From contig JAYPYV010000003.1 of NCBI GenBank assembly GCA_038136035.1, positions 67,958 through 131,957 of the forward strand: 64,000 nucleotides of DNA, given 5' to 3'. The position numbers and the translations under genes are program-made. This DNA comes from UBA9926 sp023261215. Lineage in GTDB: Bacteria; Pseudomonadota; Gammaproteobacteria; Pseudomonadales; Azotimanducaceae. The notes under the pieces were generated by a model. It did no database searches. It worked only from the letters and a program-made list of their open reading frames with translations, and had not been told where the DNA came from. This document shows, piece by piece, positions 1 to 8,690 of the stretch (positions are counted from its first letter, which is position 1; every line of letters starts with the position of its first letter).

Positions 1-201
1 GCCCCGAAAGGAATCGATTGCTCGGTAAGCTTTGATGAATGCTTCTTGCGTCACGTCCATGACTTCGTCCTGATCCCGGACAAATCGCGACACCAATGCT
101 GCGATTCTTGTTTGGTATTTCAATACCAACGCATCAAATGCACGCCGATCGCCCTTTTGAACGCGCGCGACCAGCCTCTGATCAGAATCGTCGTGACTCA
201 A
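1..201 (-). CDS. rpoE: RNA polymerase sigma-E factor, N-terminal part (cut by window edge)
   Basis: The minus strand reads open from a TTG at 199-201 to the window edge, giving 67 residues. They match the start of ECF sigma factors of the RpoE type: a DQRLVARVQKGDRRAFDALV stretch, then sigma region 2 with DVTQEAFIKAYRAIDSFRG. There is no ATG in frame: the frame runs back to a TGA near 256-258, so TTG is the best start, with a weak GGAAA upstream. In gammaproteobacteria rpoE lies divergent from nadB, as here. It would direct transcription of envelope-stress genes. The C-terminus and any rseA lie outside the window. Confidence 0.88.
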   Translation of the reverse strand, partial: MSHDDSDQRLVARVQKGDRRAFDALVLKYQTRIAALVSRFVRDQDEVMDVTQEAFIKAYRAIDSFRG

Positions 202-228
202 TGCTTTTTCCGGTGTGACACTATAGAA

Positions 229-257
229 TTTCGGACCGTGGCGGTGTGGTGAAGTTC
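229..257 (-). promoter_or_regulatory. Possible sigma-E-type autoregulatory promoter of rpoE
   Basis: On the minus strand GAACTT (252-257) is followed after 16 bases by TCCGAAA (229-235), resembling the sigma-E pattern of an AACTT -35 and a TCTGA/TCAAA -10. A sigma-70-like TATAGT also lies at 220-225. RpoE commonly autoregulates its own operon, which makes the match plausible, but the -10 agreement is only partial. Confidence 0.3.
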
Positions 258-283
258 ACTCGTCACGCCCGATCGCGGGCGAC

Positions 284-1939
284 ATGATAACAGACCCTTC
301 CCTGCCGGTATGGACGTCGATGCACCCAGACAGTGATGCAACCCATCTCCAATACGATGTATTGATCATCGGCAGCGGCGCTGCGGGCATGAGCCTTGCA
401 CTCACATTGCCGGAAGCATTGCGCGTAGGAATCCTCTGTAAAGAGCGGCCTCTGGAAGGATCCACCTATTATGCGCAAGGCGGGGTTGCCGCAGTTCTTG
501 ATGATTACGACACGGTCGATTCTCACATCGAGGACACGTTGCGGGCTGGCGATGGCCTGTGCCGCGAATCGGTGGTTCGCTTTGTTGTGGAACGCAGTCC
601 CGAGATCATCGACTGGCTGGTTGCGCTCGGCGTTCAATTCGACACTCGAATCAGTGCAAGTGGCCGATCGGAATTTCATCTCACACAAGAAGGTGGTCAC
701 AGTCATCGCCGAGTCATTCATGCTGCGGATGCGACTGGCAAGGAAATTTCCGAGCAGCTGTACGCCGCTGTCACTCAAAAAAGCAACGTTGCCTTTTTGA
801 CCGATACCATCGCGTTGGACGTCATTACGACCAATCAGTTAGGTCTTGGCTCTAAAACGGTTTGTGGTCTTTACGCTTTTAATCAAACGCTCCAGAAGGT
901 TCAAACGATCGCGAGCCCCCGAGTGGTGATTGCCACTGGCGGCGCGAGCAAGGTCTATCTATACACCAGCAATCCGGACACCGCCTCGGGTGATGGCATT
1001 GCCATGGCTTGGCGGGCCGGGTGCCGGGTGGCCAATATGGAATTTAACCAATTCCACCCAACGTGCTTGTATCACCCGATGGCGAAATCCTTTTTGATCT
1101 CTGAGGCGCTGAGAGGCGAAGGCGCCATACTGCGCTTGCCAAACGGTGAACCCTTCATGTCGCGATTCGATGATCGCGCGGAGCTGGCCTCAAGAGACAT
1201 TGTTGCGCGCGCCATCGATTTTGAAATGAAGCGATTGGGCTGTGATCACGTCCTGCTCGACATCAGCCATAAGCCTGCTGACGATGTGAGACGCCACTTC
1301 CCAACCATCTACGAGCGCTGCCTCAGTTTTGGTATCGATATCACCACGACCCCCATCCCGATTGTGCCTGCTGCCCACTACACCTGTGGCGGCATCATGA
1401 CCGACTTATGCGGGCGAACGGATGTGGACGGACTCTACGCCGTTGGCGAATCAACTTATACCGGCCTTCACGGCGCCAATCGGATGGCAAGCAATTCGCT
1501 ACTTGAATGTTTGGTATTTGCTCGGGCAGCGGCCCACGAAATCGCCGAAAGCACTCGCCCTGGCACAACGTTTCTCCCCATCCCCGGCTGGGATGCGAGC
1601 CAGGTCACGACGTCAGAAGAGGATGTGCTGATTGCGCACAATTGGGACGAACTGAGACGACTGATGTGGAATTATGTCGGCATCGTCCGTTCGGATGCCC
1701 GCCTCATCCGAGCACAACGACGGGTCAGATTGCTGCGTCGAGAAATCGACGAATACTACGAAAAATACTACGTCAATCGCGATCTCATCGAATTGAGAAA
1801 CCTGGCCCAGGTGGCGGAGCTGATTATTAGTTCAGCGCTGAGACGTAAGGAAAGCCGAGGGCTTCACTATACCCTTGACTATCCGAATCGGTCGACGTCT
1901 GCGGAAGATACTGTGCTGGAACCCACAAACTACCTTTGA
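284..1939 (+). CDS. nadB: L-aspartate oxidase
   Basis: NadB oxidises L-aspartate to iminoaspartate with FAD, the first step of bacterial de novo NAD synthesis, and acts in the cytosol. The 551-residue product has the Rossmann FAD motif GSGAAG at residues 30-35, a QGGVA segment near 65, QFHPT and RGEGAIL segments near 255-280, and the GLHGANRMASNSLLE flavin/capping motif before the C-terminal helical domain. Length is close to the usual 530-540. A second in-frame ATG at 320 could be the true start, since the first 12 residues look unconserved. It stands alone, divergent from rpoE and convergent with ygfX. Confidence 0.95.
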   Translation: MITDPSLPVWTSMHPDSDATHLQYDVLIIGSGAAGMSLALTLPEALRVGILCKERPLEGSTYYAQGGVAAVLDDYDTVDSHIEDTLRAGDGLCRESVVRFVVERSPEIIDWLVALGVQFDTRISASGRSEFHLTQEGGHSHRRVIHAADATGKEISEQLYAAVTQKSNVAFLTDTIALDVITTNQLGLGSKTVCGLYAFNQTLQKVQTIASPRVVIATGGASKVYLYTSNPDTASGDGIAMAWRAGCRVANMEFNQFHPTCLYHPMAKSFLISEALRGEGAILRLPNGEPFMSRFDDRAELASRDIVARAIDFEMKRLGCDHVLLDISHKPADDVRRHFPTIYERCLSFGIDITTTPIPIVPAAHYTCGGIMTDLCGRTDVDGLYAVGESTYTGLHGANRMASNSLLECLVFARAAAHEIAESTRPGTTFLPIPGWDASQVTTSEEDVLIAHNWDELRRLMWNYVGIVRSDARLIRAQRRVRLLRREIDEYYEKYYVNRDLIELRNLAQVAELIISSALRRKESRGLHYTLDYPNRSTSAEDTVLEPTNYL

Positions 1940-1975
1940 AGATCTACCGTCCGGCTTCGTCAGACAGCGCTTGAA

Positions 1976-2398
1976 TTACTGACGTCTTTGACCCCTGGAC
2001 GAGGAAACCGCTTCTTCCGGCGAGCTGAGCGCAGCCGGTAAAAAGCGCATCAGGACCCTAAGCCTCCGATAAGCATCTGCATCCACTGTGGGATATTCCA
2101 ACGCAATAGACACCCATCGCTCGTCGCTCCGTCTCAACTCCAGGCGGAGCCAATAACGACCCATGGATTTAGCGCTGACGGTCGCGCGCTGCCAAGAGGC
2201 CTGATCTGCACATAGTAACCATAGGGCCCTCTCGCTACAGCGCAATCTCAGTACTCGGTACGGGCCCCAGTGTCGCCACAGCCAGTGGCTATCACAGGCG
2301 ATCGCCGCTGCAGCGACTGCCAATAGACAGCCCAGCGCCACAGGCTCGAACCATCCGTCGAGCACACAGGGTGCGAGGAGAAGCCACCATGCGGTCAA
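1976..2398 (-). CDS. ygfX: YgfX/CptA-like small inner-membrane protein (5' end uncertain)
   Basis: The product is about 140 residues with two hydrophobic helices (LLLAPCVLDG and LGCLLAVAAAAIAC regions) followed by a soluble beta-rich part, the layout of YgfX (CptA), which sits beside SdhE in many gammaproteobacteria. It lies directly downstream of sdhE on the same strand. The only usual start codon is TTG at 2398, but the same frame continues upstream with a YgfX-like N-terminus (F-E-S-D-I-A-I from about 2449) back to a TGA at 2495-2497 without any ATG, GTG or TTG. The real start may be a rare ATT/ATC codon, or the 5' end is damaged. Identification rests mainly on position and topology. Confidence 0.65.
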   Translation of the reverse strand: MTAWWLLLAPCVLDGWFEPVALGCLLAVAAAAIACDSHWLWRHWGPYRVLRLRCSERALWLLCADQASWQRATVSAKSMGRYWLRLELRRSDERWVSIALEYPTVDADAYRRLRVLMRFLPAALSSPEEAVSSSRGQRRQ

Positions 2399-2533
2399 TC
2401 GGATGGCGCTCGCCGCTTTTGGGGGCTGGATGGCAATATCAGATTCGAAGCGCGAACCCCCTCGCGGTGTGGTGATGAAAGCAATAACAAGATCTCAACG
2501 ATGGGACGCGAATAGGATTTTCGGCGCCGAGCG

Positions 2534-2806
2534 TTAATCTGGCCTGACCCTTGCCAGCATGAGGGCAACCAATGCTTGGTACTCGGGATCTTGTGGAAGC
2601 GTTTGTTCACTGAACCATGCCCACAGCTCAGGATCCTCCTCATCAAGCATTCGCGCATAAACCCGTTGCATGGATTCATCAAGGTCAGGAAACGCCTCTT
2701 CAAAAAAGGGGATAAATAGGACGTCGAGCTCAGCCATGCCTCGACGAGATCGCCAGCGCAGCCGATTACGGCCCTCCGGCGAATGAATATCTGCAATCTC
2801 TGGCAT
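2534..2806 (-). CDS. sdhE: FAD assembly factor SdhE (succinate dehydrogenase flavinylation)
   Basis: This 90-residue protein carries the hallmark RGxxE motif (RSRRGMAELD near residues 18-27) used to promote covalent FAD attachment to SdhA and FrdA, and the typical all-helical, acidic sequence ending in a short tail. I chose the ATG at 2806 because AAGGAG stands six bases upstream and it gives the normal family length; the longer frame to 2875 adds an unlike extension. ygfX follows it, and ygfZ, another flavin/Fe-S related gene, is divergent, the usual neighbourhood. Confidence 0.9.
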   Translation of the reverse strand: MPEIADIHSPEGRNRLRWRSRRGMAELDVLFIPFFEEAFPDLDESMQRVYARMLDEEDPELWAWFSEQTLPQDPEYQALVALMLARVRPD

Positions 2807-2927
2807 GCGCGCTCCTTTCTCCTGCTGCATTCTAACAGCGACACCCACCAGCACGGATGATATCGCGCCCATCAATGTAGGATTTCTGCAAGTCTGACAT
2901 CAAGCCTCGACCTACCGCTCGATTGTC

Positions 2928-3848
2928 ATGGATCTATTCTTAAACGATGGCAGAAAAACACTGCACCGCTTGGCACCTGGCGTGGCATTGACTAAGCTTG
3001 CCCCGCTATTCACCAACACCTGCGCCGACTTCGACATGCCTATCGCGCTCTCACAATTTGGCTTTCTTGAAATTCGCGGCGTCGATGCTGAGAAATTCCT
3101 GCAAGGCTATTGCACTTGCGACCTTAACCGCTTGAAATCAGGACACCCCGTCTACGGCGCGTTAACCAATATTCAAGGGCGGGTCGAGGCGACCTTCGCC
3201 GCACAACGTTTAACCGACGCACTTGAGTCCCGCGAGGATCCCGGGCTCATCTTGCGTCTCCATCGCAGTCTCGTTGCGCCGATCCTGGCACAGCTTCAAA
3301 AATACATCGTTTTTTCGAAGGCACAGTTAATTGATCGCACCGACGACATTCACTGCTACGGCTTTGAAGGCGCAGGTTCCATACCTCAACAGGCTCAATC
3401 GATCGACCCATCCAGTCATCGTCGTGAACTCTGGTCTCGGGAAATTATCCAAAGCGATGAGAGTGAGACGGACTGGATTGCCAGAGACCTGCTTGCAGGG
3501 CGCATTTGGATTTCAAATGAGGCTTCCGGCCTCTACCTGCCTCAGGAACTCGGCATGGATCACGCGGGCGGCATCGATTTTGATAAAGGCTGCTATCTGG
3601 GGCAAGAAGTCATCGCGCGGTTACATTTCAAGGGCCAAACCAAGCAGACTTTAACGCTGTACAAAATCCCTCAAGCGGTCGAATTCGAGATCGAAACGCC
3701 TATTACGGATACCGAGGGCACCGCCGTCGGCCACGTCCTGCAATGCGCCTGGAGCGAGCATGGGCGCCTGGTTGCAGCGCTCATCCAGCGCTCCGCCATG
3801 GATGCTGAATTGCGCATTGGCGACACCGCGCTGCAGCGCCTGTCTTAG
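2928..3848 (+). CDS. ygfZ: Folate-binding YgfZ protein, Fe-S cluster maintenance
   Basis: YgfZ is a GcvT-like, tetrahydrofolate-dependent protein that supports synthesis or repair of certain Fe-S enzymes. The signature KGCYLGQEVIAR lies at residues 220-231, with the essential cysteine at 222. The length of 306 is near the E. coli 326. It is transcribed away from sdhE-ygfX across about 120 bases, so the three flavin/Fe-S helper genes share one intergenic region. Confidence 0.93.
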   Translation: MDLFLNDGRKTLHRLAPGVALTKLAPLFTNTCADFDMPIALSQFGFLEIRGVDAEKFLQGYCTCDLNRLKSGHPVYGALTNIQGRVEATFAAQRLTDALESREDPGLILRLHRSLVAPILAQLQKYIVFSKAQLIDRTDDIHCYGFEGAGSIPQQAQSIDPSSHRRELWSREIIQSDESETDWIARDLLAGRIWISNEASGLYLPQELGMDHAGGIDFDKGCYLGQEVIARLHFKGQTKQTLTLYKIPQAVEFEIETPITDTEGTAVGHVLQCAWSEHGRLVAALIQRSAMDAELRIGDTALQRLS

Positions 3849-4018
3849 ACCCTCTTTCTCAAAACTTCCCGTGCGGCGCACCATGCGCAAGGCGCTCTTG
3901 GCTGGGGCGCCTCCCACACGACTCTTCGATAAAAGCGCACGCATTGGGACGATTGCCTTGGGCTACCTTTCTTGAAGCCATGTTCCTGCCCTAAGCGTCT
4001 TTGCAGAGGCCGCTTCAA

Positions 4019-5002
4019 TTAACACCGGTCTCGAAGTCCATCGAGTAGCGCTCTCACGCGTTCCCAAACCGTCATCCCCTCACTTTGCACAAGCCATGCG
4101 GTTGAGAGCGTTAGGTCAACCAGGGTTGCCTTGAGCAGGGTTTGATAGGGCGCGTCAAGTGATTTAGCCAAAACCTGGGCTCGCGCCTCACACAACGCCA
4201 CCTGCGCTGGCGTCGCACGGTCCTCGCCTCGACCGGTCAATTCTTCCGCTAAGAAGTTATGCAAGTACCTTCCCACGTTCATCACCGCCGGCCCGACATA
4301 CCCTTTAGGGTCGATGGCGCGCCATGCGGGTATCGTTTCATCCCAGAGAATATTCCCGGCATGTAAATCGCCATGCAGCCACCTTGATTCACCCATGGGT
4401 CCCGAATTCAAATCAACGAGCATGTTCTGCGCGTCAGATACACGGTCTCGTAACTCTCGAGGCAACGCCTGAGACGGGTTTTCCAGAACACGTGCTAACA
4501 GATGATCGTAGCTCGCAGCCTCAATCGCTCTCGAGGCATCGTGCATACACGCTGAAAGCAAGGGTGCCAGTTCACGGTGCCGATCGATGGTCCAGCCCTC
4601 ACCTCGGATGGCATCGACCAGCGGGCTCCCGGGCATCACGCGCTCGATCAGCAGAACAACAGGATCTTCCAGATCATCCAAAAGGTTTGCGCAACAGGAT
4701 TCTGGCTGCGCCAAGAGCCATTGTCGCTCACTCAACTGGTCAGCATCCGGATAACCCAGTTTTAAAATCGCGGGACGGCCATCGACTTTCACCTCCAGCA
4801 CCAGATTCTGCTTAAGGCCACCCGCTAGCCACTCCATCGGTTCGAGTCGCCAGCGCTTACAGCACGCCCTGAGGAGGTCAGTCACATCGTCAGCCCAGGC
4901 TTTTCCAGACGCACCAAAAGTCGCTTCGAGGTGCACTCGCGTCTGGACTGGACAATCCAACAAGGCCCTCACCCAACGCCTTGAGTCAGGCCGACGCGCC
5001 AA
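4019..5002 (-). CDS. APH(6)/hydroxyurea phosphotransferase-family kinase
   Basis: The 327-residue protein has the fold of antibiotic kinases of the StrB/Hur group: a nucleotide-binding lysine in AILKLG (K81), the catalytic loop HGDLHAGN at residues 210-217 and the metal-binding segment IDPKGYVG at 230-237, which is distinctive for APH(6)/hydroxyurea kinases. Its start overlaps the end of ung by 34 bases on the same strand, so it is probably the last gene of prfB-lysS-ung. Members phosphorylate streptomycin or hydroxyurea, but chromosomal homologues often have unknown natural substrates, so resistance is not implied. Confidence 0.82.
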   Translation of the reverse strand: MARRPDSRRWVRALLDCPVQTRVHLEATFGASGKAWADDVTDLLRACCKRWRLEPMEWLAGGLKQNLVLEVKVDGRPAILKLGYPDADQLSERQWLLAQPESCCANLLDDLEDPVVLLIERVMPGSPLVDAIRGEGWTIDRHRELAPLLSACMHDASRAIEAASYDHLLARVLENPSQALPRELRDRVSDAQNMLVDLNSGPMGESRWLHGDLHAGNILWDETIPAWRAIDPKGYVGPAVMNVGRYLHNFLAEELTGRGEDRATPAQVALCEARAQVLAKSLDAPYQTLLKATLVDLTLSTAWLVQSEGMTVWERVRALLDGLRDRC

Positions 5003-5667
5003 TCGATGGGCACGCTATGACGACTCAAAAATTCGTTGCATTGGGAAAAGTGACGGCACCCAAAAAAACCCCGATGCGCCGACAAGGGGGATGGATGCGG
5101 TGCCTTCAACACCAAATGTTGTCGGCCCTCAATGAGCGCAGCTTTACTTTGGGCAAAGCTGCCCCAAAGCATGAAGACCAAGGGCAGCTCTCTTGCCCCG
5201 AGCAACGCAATGATCCTGTCTGTAAATGGCTCCCAGCCCTTGCCACGATGAGACGCAGCTGCGCCCTGCCTCACAGTGAGCACGCTGTTTAGAAGCAACA
5301 CACCCTGCTTGGCCCAGCCGCTTAAATCCCCTGTGACAAAATCGCTGGGACTGAGCCCAAGATCTTGCTGAATCTCCTTGTAGATGTTGCCTAAACTTGG
5401 GGGTACCGGGACTTCAGGGCGAACCGAAAAGCTGAGCCCATGCGCCTGGCCCGGACCGTGGTAAGGATCTTGCCCCAAAATAACAACGCGCGCGGTTTCA
5501 AAGGGAACCGCGTCCAGTGCGGCAAAATATTCAGATCCCTTCGGGTAAATCGATTGGCCTGCTTGTTTCTCTGCCTGAAGAAACGCCTTCAATGAGCGCA
5601 TGTAGTCGGATTCGAACTCTGGTTCCAGAAGCCTGAACCAAGATTCTGAGAGCCGAACATCGGCCAT
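4969..5667 (-). CDS. ung: Uracil-DNA glycosylase, family 1
   Basis: Ung excises uracil from DNA. The water-activating motif GQDPYHG spans residues 65-71 (catalytic D67), the uracil-recognition LLLN ends at N127, and the DNA-intercalation loop HPSPLSAHRG begins at H191. The 232-residue length is normal. Its ATG overlaps the lysS stop as TGATG, so the two are translationally coupled, an unusual link between repair and tRNA charging that is probably only operon packing. Confidence 0.96.
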   Translation of the reverse strand: MADVRLSESWFRLLEPEFESDYMRSLKAFLQAEKQAGQSIYPKGSEYFAALDAVPFETARVVILGQDPYHGPGQAHGLSFSVRPEVPVPPSLGNIYKEIQQDLGLSPSDFVTGDLSGWAKQGVLLLNSVLTVRQGAAASHRGKGWEPFTDRIIALLGARELPLVFMLWGSFAQSKAALIEGRQHLVLKAPHPSPLSAHRGFFGCRHFSQCNEFLSRHSVPIDWRVGLTQGVG

Positions 5668-7175
5668 CAGTCCGCCTCTCGACGTCTCAGATGGGGAAAT
5701 AAAATCACGTCTCTGATAGAAGCTGAATCGGTCAGCAACATCACGAGACGATCGATGCCAATGCCTTCGCCCGCCGTTGGCGGCAAGCCATACTCAAGGG
5801 CAGTAATGTAATCTGCATCGTAATGCATCGCCTCTTGATCACCTGCTTCTTTAGCGGCGACCTGGTCTCTAAAACGCTCGGCCTGATCTGCCGGATCGTT
5901 GAGCTCTGAGAAGCCATTGGCAATTTCCTTGCCGGCGATGAAAAGCTCAAATCGATCGGTCAGTTCAGGGGTTTCATCATTCCTCCTCGCCAGCGGAGAC
6001 ACTTCGATCGGATGCTGCATGATAAACGTGGGCTGCTCGAGCTTGTCTTCAACCATCGCCTCGAAAAGTTCAAGATGCAGGCGCCCAAGCCCCCATTCCT
6101 CCTTGATGGCAACGCCAGCTTGGCTTAGCAACCGTCGGCAAGATGATGCATCGTCGACCTCTGCGGCAGTGATGTCAGCACAATAGGCAAGGATAGACTC
6201 ACGCATCGTCATTCGAGCGAAGGGCTGACCAAAGTCGATTTCGGCGCCCTGGTAGCTAAACCGCAATTTTCCAAGGACGTTGTCCGCGAGCACCCGAAAC
6301 AAATTTTCGGTCAGGTCCATCAGATCGTTGTAATCGGCATAGGCCCAATAAAATTCCAACATGGTGAATTCGGGGCTGTGTTTCGTCGAAACCCCCTCAT
6401 TGCGGAAATTGCGGTTGATTTCGAAGACTTGTTCAATGCCACCCACCACCAGACGTTTCAAGTTAAGTTCAGGCGCAACACGCAAATACATCTGTTGATC
6501 TAGCGCGTTGTAATGCGTCACAAAGGGTTGTGCAGTGGCGCCACCAGGGATGGCTTGCATCATGGGTGTCTCGACTTCCATAAACCGTCGGTCGATTAGG
6601 AAACGTCGGATGCCGTCAATAATTTCAGCGCGACGCCGAAAAACCAATTGCGACTCCTCATTCACAATCAAATCAACGTAGCGCTGTCGATATCGCGTTT
6701 CAGTATCTGTGAGTCCTTTGTGCTTCTCTGGCAGGGGTCTTAATGATTTCGTCAGCAACCTCACGGATGCTGCGTCTATCGAGAGTTCACCCTTCATTGT
6801 TTTCATCAGCGTCCCCTGAACGCCCACGATGTCGCCAATATCGAGCGTCTTGAAGGCCGCGTACGCTGCTTCACCCAAGGCGTCGCGCGTGACATAAATT
6901 TGTATGCGCCCAGAGTAGTCCTGAACGGTCAAAAAACTCGCTTTCCCCATGACCCGTTTGAGCAGCACCCGGCCAGCCACCGATGCGCTCACGCTCCTGG
7001 ATTCGATTTCCTCTTTCTCCAAGCCATCAAAAGCAGCGTGCAAATCGGCCGCCACATCTGACCGTCTGAAATCATTAGGGTAGGGATTCTTCCCCTCGTC
7101 TTTAAGATGGTCTAACTTACTCTGACGCTGCGCGATCAATGACGGTAAGTCTTCTGTATTTTCTTGTTCGCTCAT
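5667..7175 (-). CDS. lysS: Lysyl-tRNA synthetase, class II
   Basis: LysS charges tRNA-Lys. The 502-residue protein has an N-terminal OB-fold anticodon-binding domain (about 60-145) and the class II core with motif 2 (FRNEGVSTKHSPEF) and motif 3 (GEGIGIDRLVML). It begins about 28 bases after prfB, the classical prfB-lysS pairing, and is coupled by overlap to ung. Confidence 0.97.
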   Translation of the reverse strand: MSEQENTEDLPSLIAQRQSKLDHLKDEGKNPYPNDFRRSDVAADLHAAFDGLEKEEIESRSVSASVAGRVLLKRVMGKASFLTVQDYSGRIQIYVTRDALGEAAYAAFKTLDIGDIVGVQGTLMKTMKGELSIDAASVRLLTKSLRPLPEKHKGLTDTETRYRQRYVDLIVNEESQLVFRRRAEIIDGIRRFLIDRRFMEVETPMMQAIPGGATAQPFVTHYNALDQQMYLRVAPELNLKRLVVGGIEQVFEINRNFRNEGVSTKHSPEFTMLEFYWAYADYNDLMDLTENLFRVLADNVLGKLRFSYQGAEIDFGQPFARMTMRESILAYCADITAAEVDDASSCRRLLSQAGVAIKEEWGLGRLHLELFEAMVEDKLEQPTFIMQHPIEVSPLARRNDETPELTDRFELFIAGKEIANGFSELNDPADQAERFRDQVAAKEAGDQEAMHYDADYITALEYGLPPTAGEGIGIDRLVMLLTDSASIRDVILFPHLRRREAD

Positions 7176-7203
7176 AACCTGCTTCCAACTGCTCTTACGG
7201 GCA

Positions 7204-8299
7204 CTAAAGGCCCTGCTTCAGACTTGCCTCAATAAACGCATTAAGATCGCCATCTAACACGTTCTGGGTGTTTGATGTTTCAATGCCCGTTCGCAAATCT
7301 TTGATTCTGGCCGAATCCAGCACATAAGATCGAATCTGACTTCCCCAACTGATATCCGACTTGGCGTCTTCGATTGCTTGAAGCGCTTGCTTTTGCTTCT
7401 GTTCTTCCATCTCGTACAGCTTGGCTTTGAGCTGCTTGATGGCTTGATCCCGGTTTTTATGTTGCGATCGTTGATTTTGACACTGCACAACAATGCCGCT
7501 TGGTATATGCGTCAAGCGAATGGCTGAGTCCGTCTTATTGACATGCTGCCCTCCAGCACCACTCGCTCGGTAGGTATCGACACGGACCTCGTTCATATCC
7601 AGGTCAATGTCGATATCATCATTCAATTCGGGCGACACGAAAATCGACGCAAAGGAGGTATGACGACGGTTACCTGAGTCGAATGGGGACTTGCGGACCA
7701 ACCGATGAACGCCGGTTTCTGTTCTGAGCCAACCGTAAGCGTAGGGTCCGTCCACACGCACCGTCGCTGATTTGATCCCGGCAACTTCTCCTTCAGAGAG
7801 TTCGACGATCTCTGCTTTAAAACCCTGGGATTCGCTCCATCGAAGGTACATTCGAAGCAGCATCTCCGCCCAGTCCTGAGCTTCGGTTCCCCCTGATCCC
7901 GATTGCACATCGAGATAGGCGCAATTGGCATCCATTTGCCCCGAAAACATGCGTTGAAACTCCAACGCCTCAAGATCCTTTTGAAATCGATCAAGTTCTG
8001 CGGAAGCGTCCGATGCAAGATCGGCATCCTTTTCTTCCACCGCGAGCGCGAGGATTTCTTCGAGCTCTAAAAACCCCTCATCCAAACGATTAATGGTTTT
8101 CACCACGGTCTCGAGTGCTGAGCGTTCTTGACCTAATTTCTGTGCCTGTTCTGGATGATCCCAAATCTTAGGATCTGCTAGTTCTAGCTCAACTTCGGCT
8201 AATCGATCTTTTTTCGTTTCGTAGTCAAAGGTACCCCCTCAGCACGTCAACGCGTGCTTGACCATCTTTGATCCCCGAAACGATGCTATTGATTTCCAT
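7204..8299 (-). CDS. prfB: Peptide chain release factor 2, with programmed +1 frameshift
   Basis: RF2 terminates translation at UGA and UAA. The gene is in two frames: ORF0 starts at ATG 8297-8299, encodes 24 residues and stops at TGA 8225-8227. The main frame resumes by a +1 shift (DYETKKDRLAE onward) and ends at 7204, for about 364 residues in total. The tripeptide SPF, used for UGA recognition, lies in VRKSPFDSG, and GGQ, the catalytic loop, lies in GAGGQHVNKTDS. A gene finder that ignores the shift would start it wrongly at 8106. lysS follows about 28 bases downstream. Confidence 0.97.
8225..8239 (-). promoter_or_regulatory. Programmed +1 frameshift site of prfB
   Basis: The minus strand reads AGGGGG TAC CTT TGA C: an internal Shine-Dalgarno (8234-8239), three bases, the slippery CTT (8228-8230) and the in-frame TGA (8225-8227). 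This is the same arrangement and spacing as in E. coli. Low RF2 lets ribosomes shift and make more RF2, an autoregulatory loop. Confidence 0.96.
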
Positions 8300-8690
8300 A
8301 ATTGTCCCAATCCTTTGATCGCCTGCTTGACGAAGGCAAAAAGGCACCTGCGCTGCATAAAGCCGGCGATTTTAAACGAAGCTTTGAGCGGCCTCTAGCT
8401 ATTCGATTCAATACCCCCCTCGGCAAGGGTATGCCACTGCGCCATCCAGGCCCAGTTAGCGTATTTCGAAACCGCAATGTTGCCTTAGGTGATCTTGAGT
8501 CATGTGCGCCGGAGTTCTCTGCAATAGATTGCGGCTCGCGCTCAGTCGTTTCTGCCATAGCCCTTTATTCAAGCGACTGATCTCTCGCTTCAACCAACGA
8601 TGGCTCAGAACTCAGGGGCTCCGATCTCCACGACACGTGACCCCAATACTCTGGTCTCGGTCACATGGTCCTGAACATTTGAAAACACGC
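8300..8690. other. Intergenic region between hom and prfB, no gene seen
   Basis: About 390 bases separate hom from prfB. Open frames on both strands (for example 8302-8580 plus) have no recognisable domain and no good ribosome site. A short inverted repeat ATACCC...GGGTAT lies on the plus strand near 8410-8432. thrC, often found after hom, is not here. Confidence 0.5.

Noticed and set aside
263..778. 171-codon minus-strand frame opposite nadB
   Set aside because: It lies over the conserved NadB N-terminus; no domain recognised.
2395..2844. 149-codon minus-strand frame over sdhE and ygfX
   Set aside because: It overlaps sdhE in another frame, is basic and serine-rich without any domain, while sdhE has the RGxxE motif and a strong ribosome site.
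4577..4815. Plus-strand frames opposite the APH(6)-like kinase
   Set aside because: Antisense shadows with no domain; the kinase has intact catalytic motifs.
5600..5625. GGATTCGAACTC sequence resembling a tRNA T-loop
   Set aside because: It lies inside ung coding DNA (SDYMRS) and no cloverleaf surrounds it.
8302..8580. 92-codon plus-strand frame between hom and prfB
   Set aside because: No domain, no ribosome site, and its start lies against the prfB start; composition resembles chance.
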